From the NCBI GenBank assembly GCA_963833195.1, contig CAWHXF010000027.1, positions 4,464,001 to 4,528,000 of the forward strand: a stretch of 64,000 bases of DNA, written 5' to 3'. The notes below the pieces were generated by a model that did no database searches, was not told the DNA's origin, and saw only the letters and a list, made by a program, of their open reading frames with translations. Position 1 is the stretch's first letter. Each line of letters opens with the position of its first letter. The DNA comes from Granulosicoccus sp963833195 (GTDB lineage Bacteria; Pseudomonadota; Gammaproteobacteria; Granulosicoccales; Granulosicoccaceae). Below, in pieces: positions 16,660 to 25,953 of this stretch. The position numbers were made by a program, and so were the translations under genes.

Positions 16660-17964
16660 ATGGACGCTTCCACGCCCGCCTCGACGCCTGCGATCACGGA
16701 TCCGGACGGCGAGCCCGCGCGTCATGTGCGCGAGCTCGGCGCGCGCGCGAAGCGGGCCGCGGCCGTGCTCGCCGCTGCCGATACCGGCACGAAGGACGCC
16801 GCGCTGCACGCCATCGCCGACGCGATCGACGCGTCCGCCGCGGCGCTCCTCCGGGCCAACGCGCAGGACCTGACCGCGGCACGCGAGCGCGGCATCGACG
16901 CGGCGCTCCTCGACCGGCTCGAGCTGACCCCGGCGCGCGTCGCGTCCATGGTCACGGGGCTGCGCGACATCGCCGCGCAGCCCGACCCCGTCGGCTCCTT
17001 GTCGGCCACGGTACGCCGGCCTTCGGGGCTGTCGCTGGCGCGCATGCGCGTGCCGCTCGGCACGGTGGGCGTCATCTACGAATCCCGTCCGAACGTCACG
17101 GCGGACGCGGCCGGCATCTGCCTGAAGTCCGGCAACGCGGTGATCCTGCGCGGCGGCTCCGAGGCGGTGCGCTCGAACCGCGCCATCGCCGCGGCCGTCA
17201 CGCGAGGGTTGGAGGCGGCCGGGTTGCCGGCGGGCTGCGTGCAGCTCGTCGCGACGATCGACCGGGCGGCCGTGGGCGCGCTGTTGGCCATGGACGAGTA
17301 CCTGGACGTCGTCATTCCGCGCGGCGGGCGCGGGCTCGTCGCGCGCATCGCGGCCGAGGCGAAGGTCCCCGTCATCAAGCACCTCGACGGGCTGTGCCAC
17401 GTCTACCTGGACGAGGGCTGCGATCGCGCCCGGGCGGTGGACGTCGCCGTGAACGCGAAGACGTATCGCTACGGCATCTGCGGCTCCATGGAAACCCTGC
17501 TGGTCGCGGCCACCGAGGCGCAAGCCCTGCTGCCCGCGCTGCGCGAACGCTTCGACGCCGCCGGCGTGGAGCTTCGCGGGTGCGAGCGCACGCGCGCCGT
17601 GCTGCCGGACGTCCGTGTCGCCGAGGCGGTGGACTGGGACACCGAGTATCTCGGCCCCACGCTCGCGGTACGCGTGGTGGACGGGCTCGACGAGGCCATC
17701 GCGCACATCGCGCGCCACGGCTCGGGCCACACCGACGCCATCGTGACCGAGAGCGTCACGCGCGCGAACGCCTTCGTTCGCCGCGTGGATTCGAGCTCGG
17801 TCATGGTCAACGCCGCCACCTGCTTCGCGGACGGCGCGGAGTACGGCCTCGGCGCGGAAATCGGCATCAGCACCGACCGGCTGCACGTGCGCGGCCCGGT
17901 CGGCACGCTCGGCCTGACGACCGAGAAGTGGGTCGTGACGGGCGACTACACGGTGCGCACGTAG
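16660..17964 (+). CDS. proA: gamma-glutamyl phosphate reductase
   Basis: 434 residues. It reduces gamma-glutamyl phosphate to glutamate 5-semialdehyde with NADPH, the second step of proline synthesis. Characteristic segments are YESRPNVTADAAGICLKSGN, the glycine-rich ILRGGSEA, the catalytic-cysteine region KTYRYGICGSMETLL (Cys in YGICGS), and WDTEYLGPTLAV. The start is ATG 16660, preceded by GGAGA (16648-16652); an in-frame ATG at 16597 would add 21 residues of no family likeness. proA leads the conserved run proA-nadD-rsfS-rlmH-maf-rng-yhdP. Confidence 0.96.
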   Translation: MDASTPASTPAITDPDGEPARHVRELGARAKRAAAVLAAADTGTKDAALHAIADAIDASAAALLRANAQDLTAARERGIDAALLDRLELTPARVASMVTGLRDIAAQPDPVGSLSATVRRPSGLSLARMRVPLGTVGVIYESRPNVTADAAGICLKSGNAVILRGGSEAVRSNRAIAAAVTRGLEAAGLPAGCVQLVATIDRAAVGALLAMDEYLDVVIPRGGRGLVARIAAEAKVPVIKHLDGLCHVYLDEGCDRARAVDVAVNAKTYRYGICGSMETLLVAATEAQALLPALRERFDAAGVELRGCERTRAVLPDVRVAEAVDWDTEYLGPTLAVRVVDGLDEAIAHIARHGSGHTDAIVTESVTRANAFVRRVDSSSVMVNAATCFADGAEYGLGAEIGISTDRLHVRGPVGTLGLTTEKWVVTGDYTVRT

Positions 17965-17968
17965 TCGT

Positions 17969-18628
17969 GTGCTCGTGACCACCGGGCGGCTAGGCTTCTT
18001 CGGTGGCACCTTCGATCCGGTGCACTTCGGGCACCTGCGCGCGGCGCTGGAGCTCGCCGAAGGGGCGCGTCTGGAGCGGCTGAGCCTGCTGCCCAACCAC
18101 CGTCCCGTGCACCGCGGACCCACGGCGGCGTCCACCGCGGACCGGCTCGCCATGCTGGAGCTCGCGACGCGCGACGTGGCGCGACTGGCCGTCGATCCGC
18201 GCGAGGCGCTGCGGGACGAGCCGAGCTACAGCGTCGATACGCTGGAGGCGGTGCGCGCGCAGGCGCCGCACGCCACGCTCGTCTTCTTCATGGGCATGGA
18301 CGCCTTCTCGGGCTTTCCGGGCTGGCACCGTCCGGAGCGCATCCTGGAGCTCGCGAACCTCGTCGTCGTGGACCGTCCGGGTGCCGAGCCCTCGGAGGCG
18401 GCCGAGGCGTTGCTCGATCGTCAGATCGTGCGAGCGGGGCCACGCATCGTCGACGGCGGCGCGGGGGCGATCGAACGGCGCGCCGTGACCCAGCTCGAGA
18501 TCTCCGCGACCCGCATTCGCGAAACGGTGCGCTCGGGACGCTCGTCGCGCTTCTTGCTCCCGGAGGAAGTGCGGGAGTACATTCGCGACAAGGGCTTGTA
18601 TCGTGACGGTGCAGACCCGAACTTTTGA
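17969..18628 (+). CDS. nadD: nicotinate-nucleotide adenylyltransferase
   Basis: 219 residues. It adenylates nicotinate mononucleotide to give deamido-NAD. The nucleotidyltransferase signature GFFGGTFDPVHFGHLR is at the N-terminus and the C-terminal ISATRIRETVRSGRSSRFL is the second ATP-binding motif. Two GTG codons (17969 and 17975) can serve as start; the gene begins within 5 bp of the proA stop, so coupling is likely. Its stop overlaps the rsfS TTG start (TTGA). Confidence 0.94.
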   Translation: MLVTTGRLGFFGGTFDPVHFGHLRAALELAEGARLERLSLLPNHRPVHRGPTAASTADRLAMLELATRDVARLAVDPREALRDEPSYSVDTLEAVRAQAPHATLVFFMGMDAFSGFPGWHRPERILELANLVVVDRPGAEPSEAAEALLDRQIVRAGPRIVDGGAGAIERRAVTQLEISATRIRETVRSGRSSRFLLPEEVREYIRDKGLYRDGADPNF

Positions 18629-19092
18629 ACAACGGCCGACCGTTTCCAGCGTCGGCGGAGGCGCCAGCGATACTTCACTCGATCAAGCACGAGCCGCTCG
18701 ACAGCGCGGCACTCATCCGCCTCGCGACCACGTCGCTCGAGGATCTCAAGGGCATCGACATCGTCGTGCTCGACATCGAAGGCAAGTCCAGCATCGCCGA
18801 CGCCATGATCGTGGCCACCGGCACCAGCGTCCGACACGTCCATTCCCTCGCCGAGAGCGTGCGCCTCGGTGCCAAGGACGCGGGCCATCCCCCGCTCGGC
18901 GTCGAAGGGGACGCCACCAGCGAATGGGTGCTCGTGGATCTCGGCGATGTCATCGTGCACGTCATGACGGTCGAGAAGCGCGACTTCTACTCCCTCGAGA
19001 AGCTGTGGTCCGTCGGGCCGGACGCCGAGGACGAGGTCGCGGCCTACGAGAAGGAACAGGCGGAGCGTCCGGTGCTGCACTCGGTGTCGTGA
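18625..19092 (+). CDS. rsfS: ribosome silencing factor RsfS
   Basis: 155 residues. RsfS binds uL14 on the large subunit and blocks subunit joining in starvation. Family landmarks are DIVVLDIEGKSSIADAMIVA, GTSVRHVHSLAESV and DLGDVIVHVMTVEKRDFYSLE. The start is TTG at 18625, overlapping the nadD stop, and gives an N-terminus ~20 residues longer than usual; later in-frame starts cannot be excluded. The neighbours nadD and rlmH confirm the assignment. Confidence 0.92.
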   Translation: MNNGRPFPASAEAPAILHSIKHEPLDSAALIRLATTSLEDLKGIDIVVLDIEGKSSIADAMIVATGTSVRHVHSLAESVRLGAKDAGHPPLGVEGDATSEWVLVDLGDVIVHVMTVEKRDFYSLEKLWSVGPDAEDEVAAYEKEQAERPVLHSVS

Positions 19093-19133
19093 ACCGGTAC
19101 TGAGCTCGGGATGGCGGATCGCGCGGGCGGGGC

Positions 19134-19595
19134 ATGAAGGTCGTCCTGCACGCGGTCGGCCGGCGCATGCCCGACTGGGTCGAGCGCGGGGTGGCCGAGT
19201 ACGTGAAGAGACTTCCCGCGCACTGGAAGTTCGTCCTGCGCGAGCACCCTCAGGCGCGCGGCGACGACGGCGCCACACGCAGCCGGCGCGAGGGGGCCAC
19301 GCTCCTCGACGCGCTCGACGCCCGCGCCCACGTGGTCGCCCTCGACGAGCGCGGGCGATCGCACGACACCGCGGCGGTGGCCGGACGCCTGGCGGCCTGG
19401 AGCGCCCTGGGCAAGCCGCTCGAGCTCGTCATCGGCGGGCCCGACGGCCTGGACGACGCGGTGCGCGCGCGTGCCGACGAGACCTGGAGCCTGTCGCCGC
19501 TGACCTTCCCGCACCCGCTCGTGCGCGTGCTGGTGCTGGAGCAGTTGTACCGAGCGGACTCGCTGGCGGCGGGCCATCCGTATCACCGCTCGTGA
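19134..19595 (+). CDS. rlmH: 23S rRNA pseudouridine(1915) N3-methyltransferase
   Basis: 153 residues, the standard RlmH length. It methylates pseudouridine 1915 in helix 69 of 23S rRNA. It starts MKVVLHAVGRRMPDWV; the SPOUT knot segments LVIGGPDGLDD and WSLSPLTFPHPLVRVLVLEQ (with the conserved LYRA just after) are intact, as is the C-terminal HPYHR(S). It lies 41 bp after rsfS and overlaps the maf start by 4 bp (GTGA). Confidence 0.96.
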   Translation: MKVVLHAVGRRMPDWVERGVAEYVKRLPAHWKFVLREHPQARGDDGATRSRREGATLLDALDARAHVVALDERGRSHDTAAVAGRLAAWSALGKPLELVIGGPDGLDDAVRARADETWSLSPLTFPHPLVRVLVLEQLYRADSLAAGHPYHRS

Positions 19596-20254
19596 GCGCG
19601 CGCGTCGACGCCCCACCGCGCTTCGTCCTCGCCTCGGGGTCGCCGCGCCGGCTCGATCTGCTGCGTCAGCTCGGCTTCGAGCCCGAGGTCGTCGCGGCCG
19701 ACGTCGACGAGGCCGCGTTGCCCGGAGAGTCCCCGGACGAGCTGGTCGAGCGCCTGGCACGCAGCAAGGCCGAGGCGGTGCTCGTGCGACTGGCGCCGGA
19801 CGGCCGCGCGCGGGTCGGGGACGGCCGCGCGCTCGTCGTGCTGGGTGCGGACACTCTCGTGGTGCACGCCGGGCGCATCCTGGGCAAGCCGCGCGAGCGC
19901 GAGGCGTTCCTGGACAACCTCCTGGCCCTGGCGGAAGACGAGCACGACGTGCTGAGCGGCGTCGCCGTGCTGCGCGTCGCGCCGGGCGGGGAACTCGCGC
20001 CGCCGCGAGTCGCCAAGGTCGTGACGCGCGTGCGCTTCGGGTCGATCGACCGGGCCGCGGCGCTCGCCTACTGGGAGAGCGGAGAGCCGCACGACAAGGC
20101 GGGCGGCTACGCGCTGCAAGGGCTGGGCGCAAGGTTCGTGGCCTCGGTGAGCGGCAGCCCGTCCGGCGTGATCGGGCTGCCGCTTCACGAAACGGCACGC
20201 TTGCTCGACGCGGCCGGCGTCCGCCCGTCCTATCCTACGGTGCCCGACGGCTGA
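19592..20254 (+). CDS. Maf-like nucleoside triphosphate pyrophosphatase
   Basis: 220 residues. Maf proteins hydrolyse non-canonical or canonical nucleoside triphosphates to monophosphates and have been linked to septum inhibition. Visible motifs are LASGSPRRLDLL at the N-terminus, ADTLVVHAGRILGKP and a C-terminal DKAGGYALQGLGARFV region. The position after rlmH and before rng matches the dTTP/UTP-specific Maf (YhdE) of enteric bacteria. The GTG start overlaps the rlmH stop. The ADTLVV motif and neighbourhood favour YhdE-type over YceF-type activity, but this was not tested. Confidence 0.9.
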   Translation: MSARVDAPPRFVLASGSPRRLDLLRQLGFEPEVVAADVDEAALPGESPDELVERLARSKAEAVLVRLAPDGRARVGDGRALVVLGADTLVVHAGRILGKPREREAFLDNLLALAEDEHDVLSGVAVLRVAPGGELAPPRVAKVVTRVRFGSIDRAAALAYWESGEPHDKAGGYALQGLGARFVASVSGSPSGVIGLPLHETARLLDAAGVRPSYPTVPDG

Positions 20255-20293
20255 CACGGCCGCCGGCACCCGCGACCCCCCCCTTGCGCCGGC

Positions 20294-21904
20294 ATGAGCG
20301 AAGAACTGCTGATCAACGTGACGCCGCAGGAGACGCGTGTCGCCACGGTGGAGAACGGCATGCTCACCGAGATCTGGATCGAGCGGGCGCAGCGCGTGGG
20401 TCTGGTCGGCACGATCTTCCAGGGCAAGGTCGCGCGCGTGCTGCCCGGCATGGAGGCCGCGTTCGTCGACATCGGGCTCGAGAAGGCCGCGTTCCTGCAC
20501 GTCTCCGACCTCATCGGCGCCACGCGCGTGGACGAGCACGGCGAGCGTCACGTGCGTCCCATCGCGCGCATGCTGCGCGAAGGCCAGCGCATCGCCGTGC
20601 AGGTCGTCAAGGATCCGCTCGGCACGAAAGGGGCGCGCGTCAGCGCCACGCTCACGGTGCCGTCGCGCTATCTCGTGCTGATGCCCTACGAGTCCGGCAT
20701 CGGCATCTCGGCCCGTATCGAGTCCGACGACGAACGGAACCGCCTGCGGACCCTGATCGACGGGTTGCGCGACGACGCGCGGGCGATCGACGACGGTGCA
20801 GCATCGGCCGCGCCCGCCGGGAGCGCCGAGATGACGAAGACGGCGGCCCCCGATGCCGAGCCCGCCGCCGACGAGCAGGCAGGTGCCGACTCCGCCGCCG
20901 ACGAGCAGGCCGGTGCCGACTCCGCCGGGCCGGGCTACATCGTGCGCACGGCCGCCGAAGGCGCCGACGCGGACTCGCTCGCGGCGGACCTGCGCTACCT
21001 GGACAAGGCCTGGCGCGGCATCCGCACACGCGCGGACGCCGCCGCCGCCGGGGAGGTCATCTTCCGCGACCTGCCGCTCGTGCTGCGCACGCTGCGCGAC
21101 TCGGCGCACCGCGACATCGAGCGCGTGCGCATCGACTCGCGCGAGACCTGGCAGAAGAGCGTGGCGTTCTGCGACGAGTTCGTGCCCGAGCTCGCCGGGC
21201 GCATCGAGCACTACCCGGGCGAGCGGCCGGTGTTCGACCTGCACGGCATCGAGGACGAGATCGAGCGCGCGCTCAACCGCAAGGTGGCGCTCAAGTCCGG
21301 CGGGCACCTGGTGTTCGACCAGACCGAGTCGATGACCACCATCGACGTGAACACCGGCGGGTTCGTGGGTCGCAGGAACCTCGAGGAGACGATCTTCAAG
21401 ACGAACCTGGAGGCCGCGCAGTCCATCGCGCGCCAGCTCCGGCTGAGGAATCTCGGCGGCATCATCATCATCGACTTCATCGACATGGCCATCGCCGAGC
21501 ACCGTCGCCAGGTCATGCGCGCGCTGGAGAAGGCGCTCGAGCGCGACCGCACGCGCACCCAGGTGAGCGAGGTCAGCACGCTCGGGCTCGTCGAGATGAC
21601 CCGCAAGCGCACGCGCGAGAGCCTCGAGCAGGTGCTGTGCGGCGAGTGCCCGACGTGCAACGGCCGGGGCACGCTGAAGACCGTCGAGACGGTGGGCTTC
21701 GAGATCGTGCGCGAGGTGGTGCGCCAGACGCGCCAGTTCGACATCGAGTCGGTGACCGTGCTCGCGTCCGCCGAGCTGGTGGAGTGGTTCACCGAGGAGC
21801 GCTCGGACGATCTCGCCGAGCTCGGCCAGTTCGCGGGCGTTCCGGTGCGACTGCAGGCCGAGCAGTACTACCCGCGCGAGCAGTACGACGTGGTGCTGCG
21901 CTGA
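20294..21904 (+). CDS. rng: ribonuclease G
   Basis: 536 residues. An endoribonuclease of the RNase E/G family that matures 16S rRNA 5' ends and degrades mRNA. It begins MSEELLINVTPQETRVA; the S1 domain follows (VGTIFQGKVARVLPGMEAAF), then the catalytic region with TTIDVNTGGF and IIIIDFIDM metal-ligand segments, and the zinc-link CGECPTCNGRG. An Ala/Asp/Gly-rich insertion of ~40 residues (about residues 173-215) lies between S1 and catalytic parts and contains a 30-bp tandem duplication (20864-20923) encoding two ADEQAGADSA copies. E. coli Rng has only a short linker there. Confidence 0.95.
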   Translation: MSEELLINVTPQETRVATVENGMLTEIWIERAQRVGLVGTIFQGKVARVLPGMEAAFVDIGLEKAAFLHVSDLIGATRVDEHGERHVRPIARMLREGQRIAVQVVKDPLGTKGARVSATLTVPSRYLVLMPYESGIGISARIESDDERNRLRTLIDGLRDDARAIDDGAASAAPAGSAEMTKTAAPDAEPAADEQAGADSAADEQAGADSAGPGYIVRTAAEGADADSLAADLRYLDKAWRGIRTRADAAAAGEVIFRDLPLVLRTLRDSAHRDIERVRIDSRETWQKSVAFCDEFVPELAGRIEHYPGERPVFDLHGIEDEIERALNRKVALKSGGHLVFDQTESMTTIDVNTGGFVGRRNLEETIFKTNLEAAQSIARQLRLRNLGGIIIIDFIDMAIAEHRRQVMRALEKALERDRTRTQVSEVSTLGLVEMTRKRTRESLEQVLCGECPTCNGRGTLKTVETVGFEIVREVVRQTRQFDIESVTVLASAELVEWFTEERSDDLAELGQFAGVPVRLQAEQYYPREQYDVVLR

Positions 21905-21914
21905 CGCGATCGGC

Positions 21915-24900
21915 ATGACCAGACGACTCCTCCTGCGGGCCGGCCGCGGCGCGCTGGTCTTCGCCGGCGCGACGCTCATCGCGCTTGCCGTGCTCACGCT
22001 CGGCGCGCGCCTGGCGTTGCCGTTCGCCGCCGGCTGGAAGGCCGAGATCGAGAACGGGCTGGCGGATTTCCTCGGTCGGCCCGTGGGCATCGAGTCGCTG
22101 GCGCTGCGCTGGCGCGGTACCGGTCCGGAGCTGCGGGCGCAGGGCGTGAGCGTCGCGGAGGACGAGTTGCGCCGCATCTCGGTGGACGAGGCGCTGATCG
22201 ACCTGGATCTCGCGAGCTCCCTGCTGCGCCGCTCGCTCGTCTTCGACGAGCTCACGCTCGTGGGCGCCGCGCTCACGCTCGAGCGCGACGCCGCCGGCGC
22301 CTGGTCCGTGCAGGCGGGCGGCGTGCCGCGCCACCAGGCCGTCGCGTCGGGCTCCGTACCGTCAGAGGTCGGGGTCCCGGCGGAAGGCGGGCGCGGGCTC
22401 GACGGCCTGCGCTGGCTCTTCGATGCGCGCCGCGTCGGCCTGCTCGGCACGCGGCTGACCCTGGTGGATGTGAACGCCGGGACGCTGCTGGCGCTGGATG
22501 CCGTCGACCTGCGGGTCGAGAACGACGGCGGCACGCACCGCATGCGCGTCGCCACGAGCCTGCCCGAGGCGCTCGGCGGCGGCGACGTGGAGCTCGGCAT
22601 CGATCTGGATTCCGGCATGCGCGGCGCGGTGGAGCGACGCGCCACGGGCGACTTCTACGCGCGCGGCCAAGCGCTGCGCCCGGCCGCGCTGCACCGCGTC
22701 GTGGCGGCGCTCGGCGGCGGGGACACCGACGGGATCGCCGCGACGCTCGAGGCCGAGGTGGCCGTCGAGGCCTGGGGCACGCTCGCCGCGGGGCGGTTGC
22801 AGTCCGCCCGCGCACGGATCGAGGCCACCGCCGTGCGCGCACCGTCCGACGGGCCCGATCTGCTCGACGCCCTGGACGCCACGGTGCGCTTCGTGAGCGA
22901 GGGACCGGACGCGGAAGGCTGGAGCCTGGTCGCCGACGGTGCCGGCGCGGCGCTCGGCACCGAGCGCGCGACGCTGGACGTGCTGCGGCTGGCCCGGACC
23001 TCGGCGTCCGGGCCGTTGCTGCTGACGGCATCCGGTGCCCGACTGCCCGTCGCACTGGCGGCCGCCGTGCCGCTGGCGCTCGCGGACGCACCGGCCGGAC
23101 TCGAGCCCCGCGGTTCGGTGTCGGACTGGTCCACCGAGATCCGACTCGGCGAAGGGCTGCGCGGCCTGGATCTCGAGGCGACGATCTCGGATCTGACCAC
23201 GCGCGCTGCTGGCGGCCTGCCGGGCGTCGATGCGCTCGACATGGGCATCGAGCTGCGACGCGGGCGGGGACGCGTCACGCTCGCGAGCGCCGGCGCCGGC
23301 CCGCTCAGCGTCGATGCGCCGCACGTCGACGCCGACCCGTTCCGGCTCGACGCGCTCGACGTGCGCGTCGACGTGGCGCCGACGTCGGCCGAAGGCGGCG
23401 TCTCGCTGCGCGGCCCCCTGGCGCTCAAGAGCGGCGGGCTCGAGCTGTCGTCCCGCGTCGCCCTCGGGCTGAGTCCGGACCGTTCGCCGCGCGTGGACAT
23501 CGACGGTCGCTTCTCGATGGCCAACGTGGCGGGCGTGGCGGATCTGCTGCCCGATCGGCTGCTGGGACCTGCCACGGTGAGCTGGTTCGCGTCGGCGCTG
23601 CGCGCCGGACGCGCATCGAACGGCGAGCTGCGGGTGTCCGGCAGGCTGGCGGACTTCCCGTTCACGCGTCACCCGGGCGCGTTCCGCGCGAGCGTGGACG
23701 TGAGCGATACCGAGCTGAACTGGCTCGACGGGTGGCCCGTCGCGCGAGGGCTGGCGGGTTCGGTCCGGCTCGACGGCTTGTCGCTGAGCGGCCGGATGGA
23801 CGAGGGCGAGGCCGACGGGCTCGCCCTCGGCAGCGCGAGCTGGCGCATCGCCGACTTGCGCCGGCCGAGCGTCGCGCTGACCCTGTCGGGCCGTGCGCCG
23901 CTGCCCGACATGCTGAGCTTCGCGAACGCGGGGCCGCTGCGGGAGCTTCTGCGGCCGGCGCTGGGCGACGTCGTCGGTACCGGCGGTGCGGGACTGGACC
24001 TGAACGTCGTCGTGCCGCTGACGAGCGCCGTCGCCGATGACACCCCGTTCGCGGTCGACGGTGCCGTGTTCCTGGCCGGCAACGACGTGCGCTTCGGCAC
24101 GGCGGACCTGGACCTGCGCGGTGCGGTCGGTGCGGTGCGCTTCGATCTCGACGGGCTCGAGGCGCACCGGTTGCGCGCCGACTGGCTCGGCCGCCCGCTC
24201 GTGCTGGGCGTGCGCATGGAGGGCGAAGGCGCGTCGCGGCGGGCACGCGTCACGGCGCGCGGCGCGCTGGAGGCACGCGACGTGCTCGCGCACTACGCGC
24301 TGCCGCTCGATGGCTTCGTGTCGGGCGCGTCGGACTGGCGCGCCGAGCTCGTCGTGCCGTTCGATGCGGCCGCCCTGCGCGCCCGCGGCGTGCGGCTGAG
24401 CGCGCGCAGCGAGCTCGTCGGCACCGCGCTGGAGCTGCCCGCGCCGCTCGGCAAGTCGTCGGCCACGCCGCGCGCCTTCACGCTCGCGACCGCGTTCCGG
24501 CCCGACGATGCGAGCGCGCGCTGGAGCGTGCGGGCGGGGGACGGGCTCGTCGCGCACGCCGACGTGGGGCCGGAAGGCATGACGGCGCTCGCACTGGGGC
24601 TCGGGGGCGTGGAGGCGAGCGAGGCGGGGGCGCCCGGCGTGCGCATCGACGGCCGGCTCGCCGTCCTGTCGCTCGACGGCTGGGCCGAGTCGCTCGGGAC
24701 GCTGATCGATGCGATGCCCGCGAGCGAAGGTCCGCCCGAGCCCACCCTGCCCGTGTCGGGCTCGCTCGACGTGGGCGGGCTCAGGCTCTTCGGCGCACCG
24801 CTCGGGCCCGCACGGCTGCGCCTGAACAGCGACGCCGACTACCTGAACGCCGCGCTCGACAACGCGCTGCTGGACGGCAACGCGCGCTGGCCGCGGCTCG

Positions 24901-25880
24901 AGGGCGGCGGGCTGCCCGCGCGCGTACGGCTGGCGAAGGTGGACGGGCGCGTCGTGGACGCGCTGCTGGATGCCGACGAGGCCGACGCGGCGTCGGGTGC
25001 CGAGGACGATGCGGGGTCGGCAGGCATCGACCCGCGGGCACTGCCGCCCATCGAGGCGCGCATCGTCTCGCTCGGCTGGCGCGAGGCCACGCTCGACAAC
25101 GTCGTGCTGCGCGCCTCGCGCGACGTGGCGGGGCTGCGCATCGACACGCTCGGCTTCACGCACGAGTCGCTGCAGCTCCTGGGCGAAGGATACTGGCGCA
25201 TGGCCGACCCCGAAGACCCCGGCGACGGGTCGCCCGGGGTGCAGCGCACCGCGCTGTCGCTCACGCTGCAGAGCCCGGACTTCGGTCGCGGGCTCGCCGA
25301 CATCGGGCTGCCGGACCTGCTGACGGGCGGGGCGGGGCGCGCGACGGCGCGCATCGGCTGGGCCGGTCCCGCGTGGAGCCCGGCGCTGGAGCGTCTCGGC
25401 GGCGCGCTGCAGTTCGATCTGACGGACGGCAGCATCGTGCCGCTGGACCCCGGTGCCGGCAAGCTGATCGGCCTGCTCGCCTTCCAGGCGCTGCCGCGGC
25501 GGCTGGACTTCGATTTCTCCGACGTGACGGACGACGGGCTGGCCTTCTCGCGCGTGAGCGGCCGGGCCGGCATCGAGGACGGCATCATCACCGCGCCGCT
25601 CGTGCAGCTGACGGGGCCGGTCGGCGTGGTCGACGTCAGCGGCACGACGGACCTGATGGCCGGTACGCTGGACCAGCGCGTCACGGTGCTGCCGCGTGTC
25701 AGCGCGGCGCTGCCCATCATCGGCGCCATCGCGGGCGGTGCCAGCGCGGGCGTGGGTGCGGTCGGGGCGCTGCTGGCCGGCGGCGTGCTGAAGGCCATGG
25801 GCGTCGACTTCGACCGGCTGGGACTGCGCGAGTACGCGCTGACGGGCTCGTGGGACGACCCGGCGTTCGAGCCCTTGTAG
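21915..25880 (+). CDS. yhdP: YhdP family AsmA-like inner-membrane protein
   Basis: 1321 residues, the usual size of YhdP. A single N-terminal membrane helix (about residues 13-36) is followed by a very long periplasmic region rich in beta-strands, beginning WKAEIENGLADFLGRPVGIE, typical of the AsmA/TamB-like superfamily. The C-terminal AsmA-like region is represented by GSIVPLDPGAGKLIGLLAFQ and PLVQLTGPVGVVDVSGTTDL. YhdP forms a bridge-like conduit moving phospholipids between inner and outer membrane. It follows rng by 10 bp, as in other Gammaproteobacteria. No tldD follows in this window. Confidence 0.9.
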   Translation: MTRRLLLRAGRGALVFAGATLIALAVLTLGARLALPFAAGWKAEIENGLADFLGRPVGIESLALRWRGTGPELRAQGVSVAEDELRRISVDEALIDLDLASSLLRRSLVFDELTLVGAALTLERDAAGAWSVQAGGVPRHQAVASGSVPSEVGVPAEGGRGLDGLRWLFDARRVGLLGTRLTLVDVNAGTLLALDAVDLRVENDGGTHRMRVATSLPEALGGGDVELGIDLDSGMRGAVERRATGDFYARGQALRPAALHRVVAALGGGDTDGIAATLEAEVAVEAWGTLAAGRLQSARARIEATAVRAPSDGPDLLDALDATVRFVSEGPDAEGWSLVADGAGAALGTERATLDVLRLARTSASGPLLLTASGARLPVALAAAVPLALADAPAGLEPRGSVSDWSTEIRLGEGLRGLDLEATISDLTTRAAGGLPGVDALDMGIELRRGRGRVTLASAGAGPLSVDAPHVDADPFRLDALDVRVDVAPTSAEGGVSLRGPLALKSGGLELSSRVALGLSPDRSPRVDIDGRFSMANVAGVADLLPDRLLGPATVSWFASALRAGRASNGELRVSGRLADFPFTRHPGAFRASVDVSDTELNWLDGWPVARGLAGSVRLDGLSLSGRMDEGEADGLALGSASWRIADLRRPSVALTLSGRAPLPDMLSFANAGPLRELLRPALGDVVGTGGAGLDLNVVVPLTSAVADDTPFAVDGAVFLAGNDVRFGTADLDLRGAVGAVRFDLDGLEAHRLRADWLGRPLVLGVRMEGEGASRRARVTARGALEARDVLAHYALPLDGFVSGASDWRAELVVPFDAAALRARGVRLSARSELVGTALELPAPLGKSSATPRAFTLATAFRPDDASARWSVRAGDGLVAHADVGPEGMTALALGLGGVEASEAGAPGVRIDGRLAVLSLDGWAESLGTLIDAMPASEGPPEPTLPVSGSLDVGGLRLFGAPLGPARLRLNSDADYLNAALDNALLDGNARWPRLEGGGLPARVRLAKVDGRVVDALLDADEADAASGAEDDAGSAGIDPRALPPIEARIVSLGWREATLDNVVLRASRDVAGLRIDTLGFTHESLQLLGEGYWRMADPEDPGDGSPGVQRTALSLTLQSPDFGRGLADIGLPDLLTGGAGRATARIGWAGPAWSPALERLGGALQFDLTDGSIVPLDPGAGKLIGLLAFQALPRRLDFDFSDVTDDGLAFSRVSGRAGIEDGIITAPLVQLTGPVGVVDVSGTTDLMAGTLDQRVTVLPRVSAALPIIGAIAGGASAGVGAVGALLAGGVLKAMGVDFDRLGLREYALTGSWDDPAFEPL

Positions 25881-25953
25881 CCCCGGCGCACCGCGCCGCC
25901 CACGCGCCCGCACGGTGGCAGACTGCATTGCCCCGTAGCGTGGTCAGTGCCGC

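Noticed and set aside
19583..22645. A ~1020-codon minus-strand open frame opposite maf, rng and the start of yhdP
   Set aside because: No recognisable motif, and the plus strand has conserved genes in a known order with matching start sites.
22362..25928. A ~1190-codon minus-strand open frame opposite yhdP
   Set aside because: Composition is Arg/Gln/Ala/His-rich without domains; the plus strand encodes a full-length YhdP with a membrane anchor and AsmA-like features.
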